Positions 36,644 through 46,227 of a stretch of DNA of 64,000 nt are shown piece after piece. The position numbers and the translations under genes are program-made. The DNA is from Pseudomonas orientalis. GTDB lineage: Bacteria; Pseudomonadota; Gammaproteobacteria; Pseudomonadales; Pseudomonadaceae. Position 1 is the stretch's first letter, and each line of letters opens with the position of its first letter. The notes beneath the pieces were generated by a model, which saw nothing but the letters and a program-made list of their open reading frames with translations, was not told the origin of the DNA and searched no databases. The stretch lies in assembly GCF_022807995.1 (NCBI RefSeq), contig NZ_CP094351.1, positions 3,379,001 to 3,443,000 on the forward strand, written 5' to 3'.

Positions 36644-38869
36644 TTACGGTAACGGTTCGCGCCAGAATCGGCGTTGACTGCGCGCAACAACTGCTGGCTG
36701 GAAGGCACCCAACTGAAGACGCACGGCGCCTTGTTCGGCGCTGTCGTATATCCGGCTGCCCTGGGTTTTATAACGCTCTATCACTTGCGAATGAGGATGA
36801 CCGAAGGCGTTGCCCCGGCCTCGGGAAATCAGCACCGACTTGGGCGCAAGCCTTTGCACAAAGGGTTTGGACGACGAGCTGCGGCTACCATGATGGGGCG
36901 CTTGCAGCCAGTCGGTTGGCACCGCCAGGGGTGTGTCAAGCAAGGCGTGCTCCGCCGCGCTGTCAATATCGCCGGTGAGCAGCAGCCGTTCGCCATTGGC
37001 CTGCACCTGCAATACGCAGGATTTGGCATTGCCGCTTGTGGCGTCAGACCACTGCCATAACGCGAACGACACACCATCCCACTCCCACCGCTCCCCGCTG
37101 CTGCACGGCTCAGCTCCAAGAGAAGCCGGCAACCCCTCGGTTTCGCCGCCTACCACGCGCCTGATGGGCAACCCACGGGCAATGGCTGGCGCGCCACCGG
37201 CGTGATCGGCGTCTGCATGGCTCAGCAGCAGCATGTCCAGCCGCTCTATGCCGAGCTTTTTCAACGATGGCAACACCACACGAGCGCCCAGATCGACCGA
37301 CCCGGAACGAGGCCCGGCATCGTAAAGCAAGGCATGATTGCGGGTGCGCAGGATCAACGCCTGCCCCTGGCCGACATCCAATTGCACCACCATCACCTGC
37401 CCGTGGGGTACCGACTCCCCGGGTGGAAACACTGCCAGCAACAGCAGGGGCCAGCCCAGGAACCGAAACGGCACCCCCTTGGGCAGCAGCAGCATCACCG
37501 CGCCCAGCAGGCTGACCAGCCAATACGCCAGCGGCACCTGGGCCGGCGTCCAGGCGGGCAACTGTCCGGCAAGCAGGGCCAGCACCTGGAACCACACCTC
37601 CAACGCCCCGCCAGCCAACCAAAGTAAACTGTCACCGATCAATGGCACCCACAGCAGCACCGTGCCCAGCAGCGCCAGAGGCAACACCACCAGACTGATC
37701 CAGGGCACCGCGAACAAATTGGCCACGGGCGCGGTGAGGCTGATGGGTAACCCCAGCACCAGCAGGACCGGAAACAAGCCGATAGCAATCAGCCACTGGG
37801 GGCGCGTCCATGCCTGCCAGACACCCCAGGGCCCCAGCCGCCCGCCGAAGGTCAGGACCAGGACCGCAACTGCGGCAAATGACAACCAGAAGCCCGGTTG
37901 CAGACTGGCCAGGGGCTCAAGCAGCAGTACGCCGTTGAACGCCAGCAATAACGGCCACCAAGCGCCCAAATGCCGAAAGCGCAGCCGCCAGAGCAACACC
38001 AGCCCGACCATCACGCAGGCCCGCTGCACCGGCACGCCAAACCCCGCCAGCAGGCCGTAACCCAGCGCTGCGGCAAAGGCCAGGCCGCAGGCCCACGGCA
38101 GCCATGGCAGGCTGCGCGGCCAGCAACCGTAACGTGCCATCCCGGCCACCAGCGCATAGATCAGCCCGGCCAACAGGCCAATGTGCTGGCCGGAAATGAC
38201 CAGCAGGTGCACGGTGCCGGTGTCTTGCAACACCTGCCATTGCTCCGCTCGCAGCCCGGAACCGTCACCCAGCACCAACGCCGCCAGGGCGCCTTCGTGG
38301 CTTTGCGCATCGGCGGTCATCAGGCGTTGACGCAGGCTGTCGCGCAAGGCGCTGCGGGCCGGCACCAGGCGCTCGCCGTCTTTCACCGAGCCCGTGGCCC
38401 CGATGCGTTGCGCCAGCAGCCAGGCCTCGTGGTCGAAGCCATGGAAATTGAGCAGGCCGGACGGCCGCCTGAGCGTGACAGCCAAGCGCCAGCGTTCCCC
38501 ACTGCGTACCGGCGGCCCGCCGTGCCAGGACACACGGGTGCGCTTAGGCAGACGGGCTTTGCGCGACCGGCTGTCGGCCAGTTCAAAGCGCACGCCGGTG
38601 TCCGTCTGTTGCGGCAAGCCGACCACACGCCCCTCCAGCCAACGCGTCTCACCGTCCAGTGCAGGTCGCAATCGATCATCCAGTGCCCACTGCGCGCTGA
38701 TGCACGCCCAGCTCAAACCGAGCAGGAAAAACGCCAACGGGTACGTACGAAACGGCAGCAGCATCAAGGCCAGCACCAACATGACCAGCAGCCATCCGGC
38801 GTGCGGCAACGCCGGTAGAAACCGCAGGATCAATAACCCCAGCGCCAGCGCGAACATCCCTGTCCTCAT
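36644..38869 (-). CDS. comEC: ComEC/Rec2 DNA-uptake channel protein
   Basis: Inner-membrane channel for single-stranded DNA in natural transformation, 741 residues. The N-terminal domain includes an OB-like periplasmic part, followed by the competence membrane domain (VLVISGQHIGLLAGLIYALVAG near 230). The C-terminal metallo-beta-lactamase-like domain has HADADHAGG, with metal-binding His/Asp residues, and HHGSRSSSS later. All expected domains are present. The start ATG directly follows a hairpin that includes the ribosome-binding site. Competence in this organism is not implied; Pseudomonas often carry comEC without known transformation. Confidence 0.94.
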   Translation of the reverse strand: MRTGMFALALGLLILRFLPALPHAGWLLVMLVLALMLLPFRTYPLAFFLLGLSWACISAQWALDDRLRPALDGETRWLEGRVVGLPQQTDTGVRFELADSRSRKARLPKRTRVSWHGGPPVRSGERWRLAVTLRRPSGLLNFHGFDHEAWLLAQRIGATGSVKDGERLVPARSALRDSLRQRLMTADAQSHEGALAALVLGDGSGLRAEQWQVLQDTGTVHLLVISGQHIGLLAGLIYALVAGMARYGCWPRSLPWLPWACGLAFAAALGYGLLAGFGVPVQRACVMVGLVLLWRLRFRHLGAWWPLLLAFNGVLLLEPLASLQPGFWLSFAAVAVLVLTFGGRLGPWGVWQAWTRPQWLIAIGLFPVLLVLGLPISLTAPVANLFAVPWISLVVLPLALLGTVLLWVPLIGDSLLWLAGGALEVWFQVLALLAGQLPAWTPAQVPLAYWLVSLLGAVMLLLPKGVPFRFLGWPLLLLAVFPPGESVPHGQVMVVQLDVGQGQALILRTRNHALLYDAGPRSGSVDLGARVVLPSLKKLGIERLDMLLLSHADADHAGGAPAIARGLPIRRVVGGETEGLPASLGAEPCSSGERWEWDGVSFALWQWSDATSGNAKSCVLQVQANGERLLLTGDIDSAAEHALLDTPLAVPTDWLQAPHHGSRSSSSKPFVQRLAPKSVLISRGRGNAFGHPHSQVIERYKTQGSRIYDSAEQGAVRLQLGAFQPAVVARSQRRFWREPLP

Positions 38870-38891
38870 GAATCATTCCTTTTAATGATTC
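38870..38891 (-). promoter_or_regulatory. Hairpin over the comEC ribosome-binding site, possible RsmA/CsrA site
   Basis: On the comEC mRNA this reads GAAUCAUU-AAAAGG-AAUGAUUC followed at once by the AUG. It has perfect 8-bp arms and a six-base loop, with the GG of the Shine-Dalgarno sequence in the loop and A closing the stem. AAGGA fits the ANGGA core of RsmA/CsrA sites. The hairpin is seen; RsmA binding is inferred. Confidence 0.55.
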
Positions 38892-39004
38892 ACTCAGTCT
38901 TGGCCGGGGTTCCCCGCAACGCCTTTGATGTTTTGTCACAAAGTCTGAATTTTCTGTTTATAGAATGCGCGCATACTTGCCCCTCGAACTGACCTGGACC
39001 CCTT

Positions 39005-39520
39005 ATGCCCCGGCGCTTATTCAAACGGTACATGCCCGACCCCAGCAGTATCAGGGAACACAAGTCATTACAGTTTCTTGGCACCCTGTTGCATGACCCG
39101 AACCTCTGGCACCTGAACCGGCACTCAGTCGCCCGCGCCATGGCCGTGGGTCTGTTCGCCGCGTTTATCCCCATCCCCCTGCAGATGTTGCTGGCCGCGA
39201 TCCTGGCGATCGTGGTGCGCGGCAACATGCCGATCGCCGTCAGCCTGGTTTGGCTGACCAATCCGATCACGATGCCGGTGGTGTTTTTCTGCACCTACAT
39301 GACCGGTGCCTGGTTGATGAACGTGCCGCCACGCAGTCTCCCCGACAACCTCACCTGGGAATGGATCAGCGGCGAGTTGAGCACGATGTGGCAACCGTTC
39401 CTGCTGGGCTCGGTGGTCTGCGGATTGGTACTGGGCGCCCTGGCCTATTGCCTGACCATGGGGTATTGGCGCTGGTGGGTCGCGCACCAGTGGAAGAAAC
39501 GCAAACTGCGCCGCCGCTGA
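39005..39520 (+). CDS. DUF2062 domain membrane protein
   Basis: 171-residue protein with two to three hydrophobic helices (VARAMAVGLFAAFIPIPLQMLLAAILAIVV near residues 40-75, then a central hydrophobic stretch, then VVCGLVLGALAYCLTMGYW) and a very basic tail (KKRKLRRR). DUF2062 proteins have no known function but are widespread next to comEC in Pseudomonas. It is divergent from comEC, 135 bp away, and convergent with the sensor kinase gene, three bases apart. Confidence 0.9.
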   Translation: MPRRLFKRYMPDPSSIREHKSLQFLGTLLHDPNLWHLNRHSVARAMAVGLFAAFIPIPLQMLLAAILAIVVRGNMPIAVSLVWLTNPITMPVVFFCTYMTGAWLMNVPPRSLPDNLTWEWISGELSTMWQPFLLGSVVCGLVLGALAYCLTMGYWRWWVAHQWKKRKLRRR

Positions 39521-39523
39521 GGG

Positions 39524-40882
39524 CTAACGGGCAGGCAGGTGCAGATGCACGCGCAGGCCCTGTCCGGTATTTTCCGCCCATATACGGCCGCCCTGGCGCT
39601 GGACGGCGTTGCGCGCAATGCTCAAGCCCAGGCCGAAGCCGCCGTCGCCGGGCCGTGACCCGTCCAATCGAGTGAACGGCGCGAAGATACGCTCCAAATC
39701 GGCCTCATCGACGCCTGCGCCCTGATCCTCCAGCCAGATATGCCAATGATCGGCCTCGCGAACGCCGTCCAATGTCACCCATCCCTGACTTGGAGAGTGA
39801 CGTATTGCGTTACGTAGAATGTTCTCCACGGCCTGGGCCAGTGCGTTGAGGTTACCGCGCACCCAGCAGTCGGTTGGCAACAAACATGGCAGGCGGGATG
39901 CCGGCCAGTCACTTTCAAAACAGGCGTTCTCACGCAGCATATCCCACAGCGCCGGCAGCTGGATGTCCTCTTGGGGCAGAGGCGCCCTGTCGCTGTCCAG
40001 CCAGGCCAGTTGCAGGCTGTCTTCCACCAGGCGCTGCATGGCGTCGATTTCCCGGTTCAGGCGTGCGCGCAACTGCGTCAGATCCTGCTCGCTGTCGCAG
40101 GCCACCCGCAATCGGCTCAACGGCGTGCGCAATTCATGGGACATGTCCCGCAGCAGTTGCTGCTGCAACTGCACCGTGCCCTGCAAGCGCTCGGACATGT
40201 GATCAAAGGCACGTCCCAGTTCGCCCAACTCATCCTGGCGGCTGGTCGCGTCACGGGACATCCGCGCATTCAGCTGGTCGGCACGCCAGGCGTTGGCCTG
40301 CTCGCGCAGTTGATTGAGGGGCATGATCAGCAATCGATACAGCCCGATACATAACAACAAGGTAAACAGCCCGGGAATCACGCCGTTGGTGATGATCCGC
40401 CAGAACACTTGATAGCGCCCCGGCATGAAGCGTTTGGGCAGCTCGATCACCAATGACCCCGCGTCGGGGTCCACTGGAAACGCGACCTTCAACCATGGCA
40501 GGCCTTTGGCATGGCGGCTCACCGGCCAGTCCAGTCCGCGCAGAAAGGTCAGCCGCTGGCTTTCCCTGTCGCTCAACGGTGCGCTGCCGAGGGATTGCAA
40601 GTCATTGCCGATCACGCCGAGCCAAGTGGTTTCACGCTCAGCCACATGCCGCAGCCAGGCATCCACACCGGCACTGCCCTGGGTGCTCCAGGCCAACTCG
40701 GCCCCCGCCGCATAACCGCGCAGCGTATCGCGGGCCTCCTCGGAGAGGTAAGCGTTCTGCTGTTCCATGTACCGGCCCCAGGACCAACTGAGCCAGATCA
40801 TCAGCAAACAAAAGGCGATCAACAGGCAGGCCAGCTTCCAGAACAGCGAATGTCTGCCCGGCAATCGCTCAAAGGTCTTCAT
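39524..40882 (-). CDS. Two-component sensor histidine kinase
   Basis: 452-residue inner-membrane kinase. There are two helices (about 15-34 and 165-187) around a periplasmic sensor domain of about 130 residues. A HAMP linker follows, then a phosphoacceptor helix with His249 (RDMSHELRTPLSR). The ATPase domain has NILRNAIRHSP and GFGLGLSIARN. The start overlaps the regulator gene by 14 bases, so they are coupled. The signal is unknown. The protein resembles the RstB/PfeS class of kinases in layout but lacks features that would name it. Confidence 0.9.
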   Translation of the reverse strand: MKTFERLPGRHSLFWKLACLLIAFCLLMIWLSWSWGRYMEQQNAYLSEEARDTLRGYAAGAELAWSTQGSAGVDAWLRHVAERETTWLGVIGNDLQSLGSAPLSDRESQRLTFLRGLDWPVSRHAKGLPWLKVAFPVDPDAGSLVIELPKRFMPGRYQVFWRIITNGVIPGLFTLLLCIGLYRLLIMPLNQLREQANAWRADQLNARMSRDATSRQDELGELGRAFDHMSERLQGTVQLQQQLLRDMSHELRTPLSRLRVACDSEQDLTQLRARLNREIDAMQRLVEDSLQLAWLDSDRAPLPQEDIQLPALWDMLRENACFESDWPASRLPCLLPTDCWVRGNLNALAQAVENILRNAIRHSPSQGWVTLDGVREADHWHIWLEDQGAGVDEADLERIFAPFTRLDGSRPGDGGFGLGLSIARNAVQRQGGRIWAENTGQGLRVHLHLPAR

Positions 40883-41597
40883 CGTGGCCGCTCAGCACGT
40901 AGCCCTTGCCCCACACCGTACGTACCTCGCGCTCGGTGTAGCCGACCGCCTTGAGCTTGCGGCGAATCTGGCTCACATGCATGTCGAGACTGCGGTCGTG
41001 CGGCGCATAACCGCGCTGCAGCACGTGCTGATAAAGGAAGGCTTTGCTGAGCACTTCTTCAGCATTGCGATGCAAGGTCTCCAACAGCCGGTATTCACTG
41101 CGCGTCAGGCCCGCCCAATGCGTGCGGCAGCACACATCGCACAGCCCATCGTCAAAATGCAGGACCAACGCATCTTCGCGCACAGGCGCAAGGCTCGTCT
41201 GGGGGCGGCGGTCCAGGGCCACCCGGCGCAGGATGGCTTCGATGCGTACACGCAGCTCAATCATGCTGAACGGCTTGGGCAGATAATCATCGGCGCCCAG
41301 GCGAAAGCCGCTGATACGGTCGGCTTCGGCGCCCAGGGCCGACATGAGTATCACCGGGATGGCATGACGCTGGCGCAAGTGGGTGAGGATCGACAGCCCG
41401 TCCAGTCCCGGCAGCAGAACGTCCATCAGCACCAGATCAAACGCCTGATCGCAGGCCAGTTGCAGGCCTTGCTGGCCATTTCGGCACCAGGTGACCTGGA
41501 AGCCGCTGCGGCCCAGATGCTCGTGGACGTAGGCGCCCAGTACGGGATCATCTTCGATAGTCAGGATACTGGGTAGGCCAACGGCTGCGGGATTCAT
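40869..41597 (-). CDS. OmpR-family response regulator
   Basis: 242 residues from the ATG at 41597; a TTG at 41609 is an alternative. The receiver domain has Asp15-16 (EDDP) and the phosphoacceptor Asp59 (LVLMDVLLPGLDG), with Lys in DYLPKPF. A winged-helix DNA-binding domain ends with VRTVWGKGYVLSG. A cysteine-rich link, DGLCDVCCRTH, lies between the domains, which is unusual and might sense metal or redox state. It forms an operon with the kinase and is divergent from gacS, sharing a 205 bp upstream region. Confidence 0.9.
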   Translation of the reverse strand: MNPAAVGLPSILTIEDDPVLGAYVHEHLGRSGFQVTWCRNGQQGLQLACDQAFDLVLMDVLLPGLDGLSILTHLRQRHAIPVILMSALGAEADRISGFRLGADDYLPKPFSMIELRVRIEAILRRVALDRRPQTSLAPVREDALVLHFDDGLCDVCCRTHWAGLTRSEYRLLETLHRNAEEVLSKAFLYQHVLQRGYAPHDRSLDMHVSQIRRKLKAVGYTEREVRTVWGKGYVLSGHDEDL

Positions 41598-41802
41598 TAG
41601 CGTCTGCAAGTCATTCTCAATGACTGATTATTCAAGATTAAAGTGTTACAGGCAATCGCCGGCCGGCGCCGAATGGCCCGAAGATTGCCATGTGTCACTA
41701 ATTTACGAGCTTCCTGTGGGCGCAAATGGCTACACTGCGCAAGTGACGCGGGCCGGATGCCCGCGTGGGTGTTTGATATCAATGTGGTAGCAGGAGAGTG
41801 GC

Positions 41803-44556
41803 GTGCTTAGAAGAATGGGAATAAAAGGCCGCGTACTGTTGCTGACTTTATTGCCGACCAGCCTGATGGCCCTGTTGTTGGGCGGCTACTTCACCTGGAT
41901 GCAGCTCTCCGAACTGCAAACCCAATTGCTGCAACGCGGCGAAATGATCGCCGAGCAGTTGGCGCCGCTGGTCGCGCCCGCCCTGAGCAGCAGGAACACC
42001 GAACTGCTGGAACGCATCGCAACCCAATCCCTGGAACAACCGGATGTGCGTACGGTGTCAATCCTGGCGCCGGACCGCTCGTCCCTGGCCCATGCCGGCC
42101 CGACCATGCTCAATCAACCGCCCACCGGCAACAGTTCGCATCTGCTGCAGCGCACCGGCAATGATGCGACCCGCTATCTGATGCCCGTGTTTGGTCGCCA
42201 TCGCAACCTGGCGGGCGAGCTGATTCCGGATGAGTCCGACCGCCTGTTGGGCTGGGTCGAAGTGGAACTGTCCCACAATGGCATGTTGCTGCGCGGTTAT
42301 CGCAGCCTGTTCGCCAGCCTGCTGTTGATCGCCGTCGGCTTGATCTGCACCGCGGCGCTGGCCCTGCGTATCAGCCGCACCATCAATTCACCCATCGGCC
42401 AGATCAAGCAAGCCGTGGCCCAACTCAAGGACGGCAACCTGCAAACCCGCCTGCCGCCGTTGGGCAGCCAGGAGCTGGATCAGTTGGCGTCGGGTATCAA
42501 CCGCATGGCCGAGACCCTGCAAAACGCCCAGGAAGAACTGCAACACAGCATCGACCAAGCCACCGAGGACGTGCGCCAGAACCTGGAAACCATCGAGATC
42601 CAGAATATCGAGCTGGACCTGGCCCGCAAGGAAGCCCTGGAAGCCAGCCGGATCAAATCGGAGTTTCTGGCCAATATGAGCCATGAGATCCGCACGCCGC
42701 TCAACGGCATCCTGGGGTTCACCCACCTGCTGCAAAAAAGCGAGCTGTCGCCGCGTCAGCTGGATTATCTGGGCACCATCGAAAAATCCGCCGACAACCT
42801 GCTGGGCATCATCAACGAGATCCTCGACTTCTCCAAGATCGAAGCCGGCAAACTGGTGCTCGACAGCGTGCCCTTCAACCTGCGCGACCTGCTGCAAGAC
42901 ACCCTGACCATCCTCGCCCCCGCCGCCCACGCCAAACAGCTCGAACTGGTCAGCCTGGTCTACCGCGACACGCCGCTGTCACTGGTGGGCGACCCGCTGC
43001 GCCTCAAGCAGATCCTGACCAACCTGATCAGCAATGCGATCAAGTTCACCCGCGAAGGCACCATCGTTGCCAGGGCGATGATCGAGGAGGAACAGGAAGA
43101 CAGCGTGCAACTGCGCATCAGCGTGCAGGACACCGGCATCGGCCTGTCCAATCAGGATGTGCGCGCGCTGTTCCAAGCGTTCAGCCAGGCGGACAATTCA
43201 CTGTCGCGCCAGCCGGGCGGCACCGGCTTGGGCCTGGTGATTTCCAAGCGCCTGATCGAACAGATGGGCGGCGAAATCGGGGTCGACAGCACACCGGGCG
43301 AAGGCTCGGAGTTCTGGATCAGCCTGAACCTGCCCAAGACCCGCGACGACGTCGAAGATTTGCCCAGCGCGCCGCTGCTCGGGCGCCGCGTGGCCGTACT
43401 GGAGAACCATGAGCTGGCGCGCCAGGCCCTGCAACACCAGTTGGAAGACTGCGGCCTGGAGGTGACCCCGTTCAATACCCTGGAAAGCCTGACCAACGGC
43501 ATTACCAGCGCGCACCAGACCGAGCAGGCAATTGACCTGGCGGTGCTCGGCGTCACCGCCAATGACATCCCGCCCGAGCGCCTCAACCAGCATTTATGGG
43601 ACCTCGAACACCTGGGCTGCAAGGTGCTGGTGCTGTGCCCGACGACCGAGCAGATGTTGTTCAACCAGTCGGTGCCCAACCCCAACAGCCAGTTGCAGGC
43701 CAAGCCCGCGTGTACGCGCAAGCTGCGCCGCTCCCTGGCGGACCTGATCAGCCCGCGCCCCTCGCGCAACGAACCGGGTGAACCCTTGTCCAGCCGCGCG
43801 CCGCGTGTGTTGTGCGTGGACGATAACCCGGCCAACCTGTTGCTGGTGCAAACCCTGCTTGAAGACATGGGCGCCAAGGTGCAGGCGGTGGAAAGCGGCT
43901 ACGCGGCCATCGACGCCGTGAAGCAGGAAACCTTCGATCTGGTGTTGATGGACGTGCAGATGCCCGGCATGGATGGACGCCAGAGCACCGAGGCGATTCG
44001 CCAATGGGAAAGCGAACGCCATGGCACGCCGCTGCCGATAGTCGCCCTCACCGCCCATGCCATGGCCAACGAAAAACGCGCCCTGCTGCAAAGCGGCATG
44101 GACGATTACCTGACCAAACCCATCAGCGAGCGGCAGTTGGCCCAGGTGGTGCTGAAATGGACCGGCCTGGCCCTGCGCAACCAAGGGCCGGAGCGCCCTC
44201 CCGAAGGCCTTGGCCCACGCGTCCAATTGCTGGTGCTGGATCATGAGGAGGGCCTGCGCCTGGCCGCCAACAAGGCCGATCTGGCGGCCGACATGCTTGC
44301 CATGCTGCTGGCCTCCCTGGAAGCCGATCGCCAGGCGATCACGGTCGCGCGTGAGGCCAATGACAATCATGCCCTGATCGAACGCGTCCATCGGCTGCAT
44401 GGCGCCACGCGCTACTGCGGCGTGCCGCAATTGCGCGCAGCGTGCCAACGCGCCGAAACCCTGCTCAAGCAGGACGACGCCAAGGCCATGGCGGCACTGG
44501 ATGAACTGGACATGGCGATTGCGCGGCTGGCCAGTGAAGCGCGGGTCAGCGCCTGA
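41803..44556 (+). CDS. gacS: Hybrid sensor kinase GacS (BarA family)
   Basis: Global sensor kinase that phosphorylates GacA and thereby drives the small RNAs that titrate RsmA, controlling secondary metabolism, biofilm and biocontrol traits. It has 917 residues, the standard length in fluorescent Pseudomonas. There are two helices with a periplasmic loop, then HAMP and a kinase domain with His294 (ANMSHEIRTPLNG). The receiver domain has its phosphoacceptor in LVLMDVQMPGMDG, and a C-terminal Hpt domain (VHRLHGATRYCG) follows. The start is a GTG with AGGAG upstream. ldhA downstream is the known neighbour. All phosphorelay residues are intact. Confidence 0.97.
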   Translation: MLRRMGIKGRVLLLTLLPTSLMALLLGGYFTWMQLSELQTQLLQRGEMIAEQLAPLVAPALSSRNTELLERIATQSLEQPDVRTVSILAPDRSSLAHAGPTMLNQPPTGNSSHLLQRTGNDATRYLMPVFGRHRNLAGELIPDESDRLLGWVEVELSHNGMLLRGYRSLFASLLLIAVGLICTAALALRISRTINSPIGQIKQAVAQLKDGNLQTRLPPLGSQELDQLASGINRMAETLQNAQEELQHSIDQATEDVRQNLETIEIQNIELDLARKEALEASRIKSEFLANMSHEIRTPLNGILGFTHLLQKSELSPRQLDYLGTIEKSADNLLGIINEILDFSKIEAGKLVLDSVPFNLRDLLQDTLTILAPAAHAKQLELVSLVYRDTPLSLVGDPLRLKQILTNLISNAIKFTREGTIVARAMIEEEQEDSVQLRISVQDTGIGLSNQDVRALFQAFSQADNSLSRQPGGTGLGLVISKRLIEQMGGEIGVDSTPGEGSEFWISLNLPKTRDDVEDLPSAPLLGRRVAVLENHELARQALQHQLEDCGLEVTPFNTLESLTNGITSAHQTEQAIDLAVLGVTANDIPPERLNQHLWDLEHLGCKVLVLCPTTEQMLFNQSVPNPNSQLQAKPACTRKLRRSLADLISPRPSRNEPGEPLSSRAPRVLCVDDNPANLLLVQTLLEDMGAKVQAVESGYAAIDAVKQETFDLVLMDVQMPGMDGRQSTEAIRQWESERHGTPLPIVALTAHAMANEKRALLQSGMDDYLTKPISERQLAQVVLKWTGLALRNQGPERPPEGLGPRVQLLVLDHEEGLRLAANKADLAADMLAMLLASLEADRQAITVAREANDNHALIERVHRLHGATRYCGVPQLRAACQRAETLLKQDDAKAMAALDELDMAIARLASEARVSA

Positions 44557-44587
44557 GGCTATTTTCAGTGGGGCTTGCCTTGATGCC

Positions 44588-44687
44588 TGTAGGAGCGAGC
44601 TTGCTCGCGAAAAACTCCCAGGCACCGCGCTCATTCAGGAAGCTCGCGTTATCGTTGACGTTTTTCGCGAGCAAGCTCGCTCCTACA
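44588..44687. repeat. REP doublet (REPIN), GAGCGAGCTTGCTCGCGAA family
   Basis: 100 bp inverted pair between gacS and ldhA. The spacer holds GGCACCGCG on the left and CGCGTTATCGTTGACG on the right, so its orientation is opposite to the copies at 6992 and 48691. Confidence 0.93.
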
Positions 44688-44725
44688 GGCATTTTTCACT
44701 TGTAAATCGCAGGGAGCCTTTTTTA

Positions 44726-45715
44726 ATGCGCGTCATTCTTTTCAGCAGCCAAACCTACGACCGCGACAGTTTTATCGCTGAGCCGCGCCCCCAGGGCATC
44801 GAACTGCAGTTCCAGCCCGCCCGCCTCAACCTCGACACCGTGGCCCTGGCCGAACAGCACGAAGTGGTCTGCGCCTTTATCAACGATGACCTCAGCGCCC
44901 CGGTACTTGAGCAACTGGCCGAAGGCGGCACGCGCCTGATTGCGTTGCGCTCGGCCGGCTACAACCATGTCGACCTGCACGCCGCCCAGCGCCTGGGCCT
45001 GAGCGTTGTGCGCGTACCGGCCTACTCGCCCCACGCCGTGGCCGAGCATGCCGTCGCGCTGGTCCTGGCGCTGAACCGTCGCCTGCACCGCGCCTACAAC
45101 CGCACCCGCGATGGCGATTTCAGCCTGCACGGGCTCACCGGGTTCGACCTGGTCGGCAAAACCGTCGGCGTGGTCGGCACCGGGCAGATCGGCGCCACCT
45201 TTGCCAGGATAATGACCGGTTTCGGCTGCCAACTGCTGGCCTACGACCCCTTCCCCAACCCCGAGGTCCAAGCCATGGGCGCGCGCTACGTGAGCCTGCC
45301 CGAACTGCTCGCCGAGGCGCAGGTCATCAGCCTGCATTGCCCACTGACGGCCGATAGCAAACACCTGATCAACGCCGGCACCCTGGCCCACATGCAACCG
45401 GGCGCCATGCTGATCAATACCGGCCGCGGTGGCCTGGTCGACACGCCGGCGCTGGTGGAGGCGCTCAAGACCGGCCAACTCGGTTACCTGGGCCTGGATG
45501 TCTACGAAGAAGAGGCCCAACTGTTTTTCGAGGACCGCTCGGACCTGCCCCTGCAAGACGACGTGCTCGCCCGCCTGCTGACCTTCCCCAATGTGATCAT
45601 CACCGCCCACCAGGCCTTCCTGACCCGCGAGGCACTGGCGGCGATTGCTGGCACTACACTGGCCAATATTGCGGCGTGGGCCGACGGCCGCGCGCAGAAC
45701 CTCGTCGAGGGATGA
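44726..45715 (+). CDS. ldhA: D-lactate dehydrogenase (2-hydroxyacid dehydrogenase)
   Basis: NADH-dependent reduction of pyruvate to D-lactate during oxygen limitation. The 329-residue protein starts at the ATG at 44726, preceded by AGGGAG. The nucleotide fold is VVGTGQIGATFARIM near residue 150. Catalytic residues are Arg in INTGRGGLVD-type context (the Arg of LRSAGYNHVD near 79), Glu near 264 and His in ITAHQAFLTREAL near 295. The length and motifs match fermentative LdhA. It is the usual neighbour of gacS but is separated from it by a REP pair. Confidence 0.95.
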   Translation: MRVILFSSQTYDRDSFIAEPRPQGIELQFQPARLNLDTVALAEQHEVVCAFINDDLSAPVLEQLAEGGTRLIALRSAGYNHVDLHAAQRLGLSVVRVPAYSPHAVAEHAVALVLALNRRLHRAYNRTRDGDFSLHGLTGFDLVGKTVGVVGTGQIGATFARIMTGFGCQLLAYDPFPNPEVQAMGARYVSLPELLAEAQVISLHCPLTADSKHLINAGTLAHMQPGAMLINTGRGGLVDTPALVEALKTGQLGYLGLDVYEEEAQLFFEDRSDLPLQDDVLARLLTFPNVIITAHQAFLTREALAAIAGTTLANIAAWADGRAQNLVEG

Positions 45716-45786
45716 TCAGCGGTCACATACCGGGCTCATGATAGGTCGGCACCCGTGATAGGATGCCGCGCCTATTTGGAGGATCC

Positions 45787-46227
45787 ATGGCCGAACACGA
45801 TTTCCGCTTCAGCTTGCTGAGCCCGCAACACACCCTGATCGAATGCCGCGCCCTGGTGCCGGGCCGTTACCAAGTCACCGGCAACGGTGGTTCGATCAAG
45901 CATGGCGACGTGCTGATCGTCACCCTGCGCGGCAGTAAAACCCTGTCCATGCGCCTGACCGTGGAAGGTGACGCGCGCTATTCCATCCGCCCGGCAGGCC
46001 AATGGGTCGCCATGGCCCAGGGGCCCAAATTCGGCGAGCTGGAGATTCACACCTGGAAGGTCAATTGCGACAGTTGCGACAGCGTGCTGGAATTTGAATT
46101 CGCGGTGGAAACCAAGCTCACCAAAGAACCGCTGCAACCGGCCGCCAATGCCCGCATCAAAGAACTCGGCTGGGCCAGCGAAGGCGACCGGCACCGCTGC
46201 CCGAAATGCCGGCAGGCCGCGCAATGA
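45787..46227 (+). CDS. Hypothetical protein with two CxxC motifs
   Basis: 146-residue protein of unknown function, starting at the ATG at 45787 with GGAGG five bases upstream. Two CxxC pairs, CDSC in the middle (residues 95-98) and CPKC near the C-terminus, could bind one zinc. The N-terminal part appears beta-rich, with no signal peptide. The last bases overlap the start of the META-domain lipoprotein gene by four, so translation is coupled. It is not recognised in any named pathway. Confidence 0.75.
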   Translation: MAEHDFRFSLLSPQHTLIECRALVPGRYQVTGNGGSIKHGDVLIVTLRGSKTLSMRLTVEGDARYSIRPAGQWVAMAQGPKFGELEIHTWKVNCDSCDSVLEFEFAVETKLTKEPLQPAANARIKELGWASEGDRHRCPKCRQAAQ

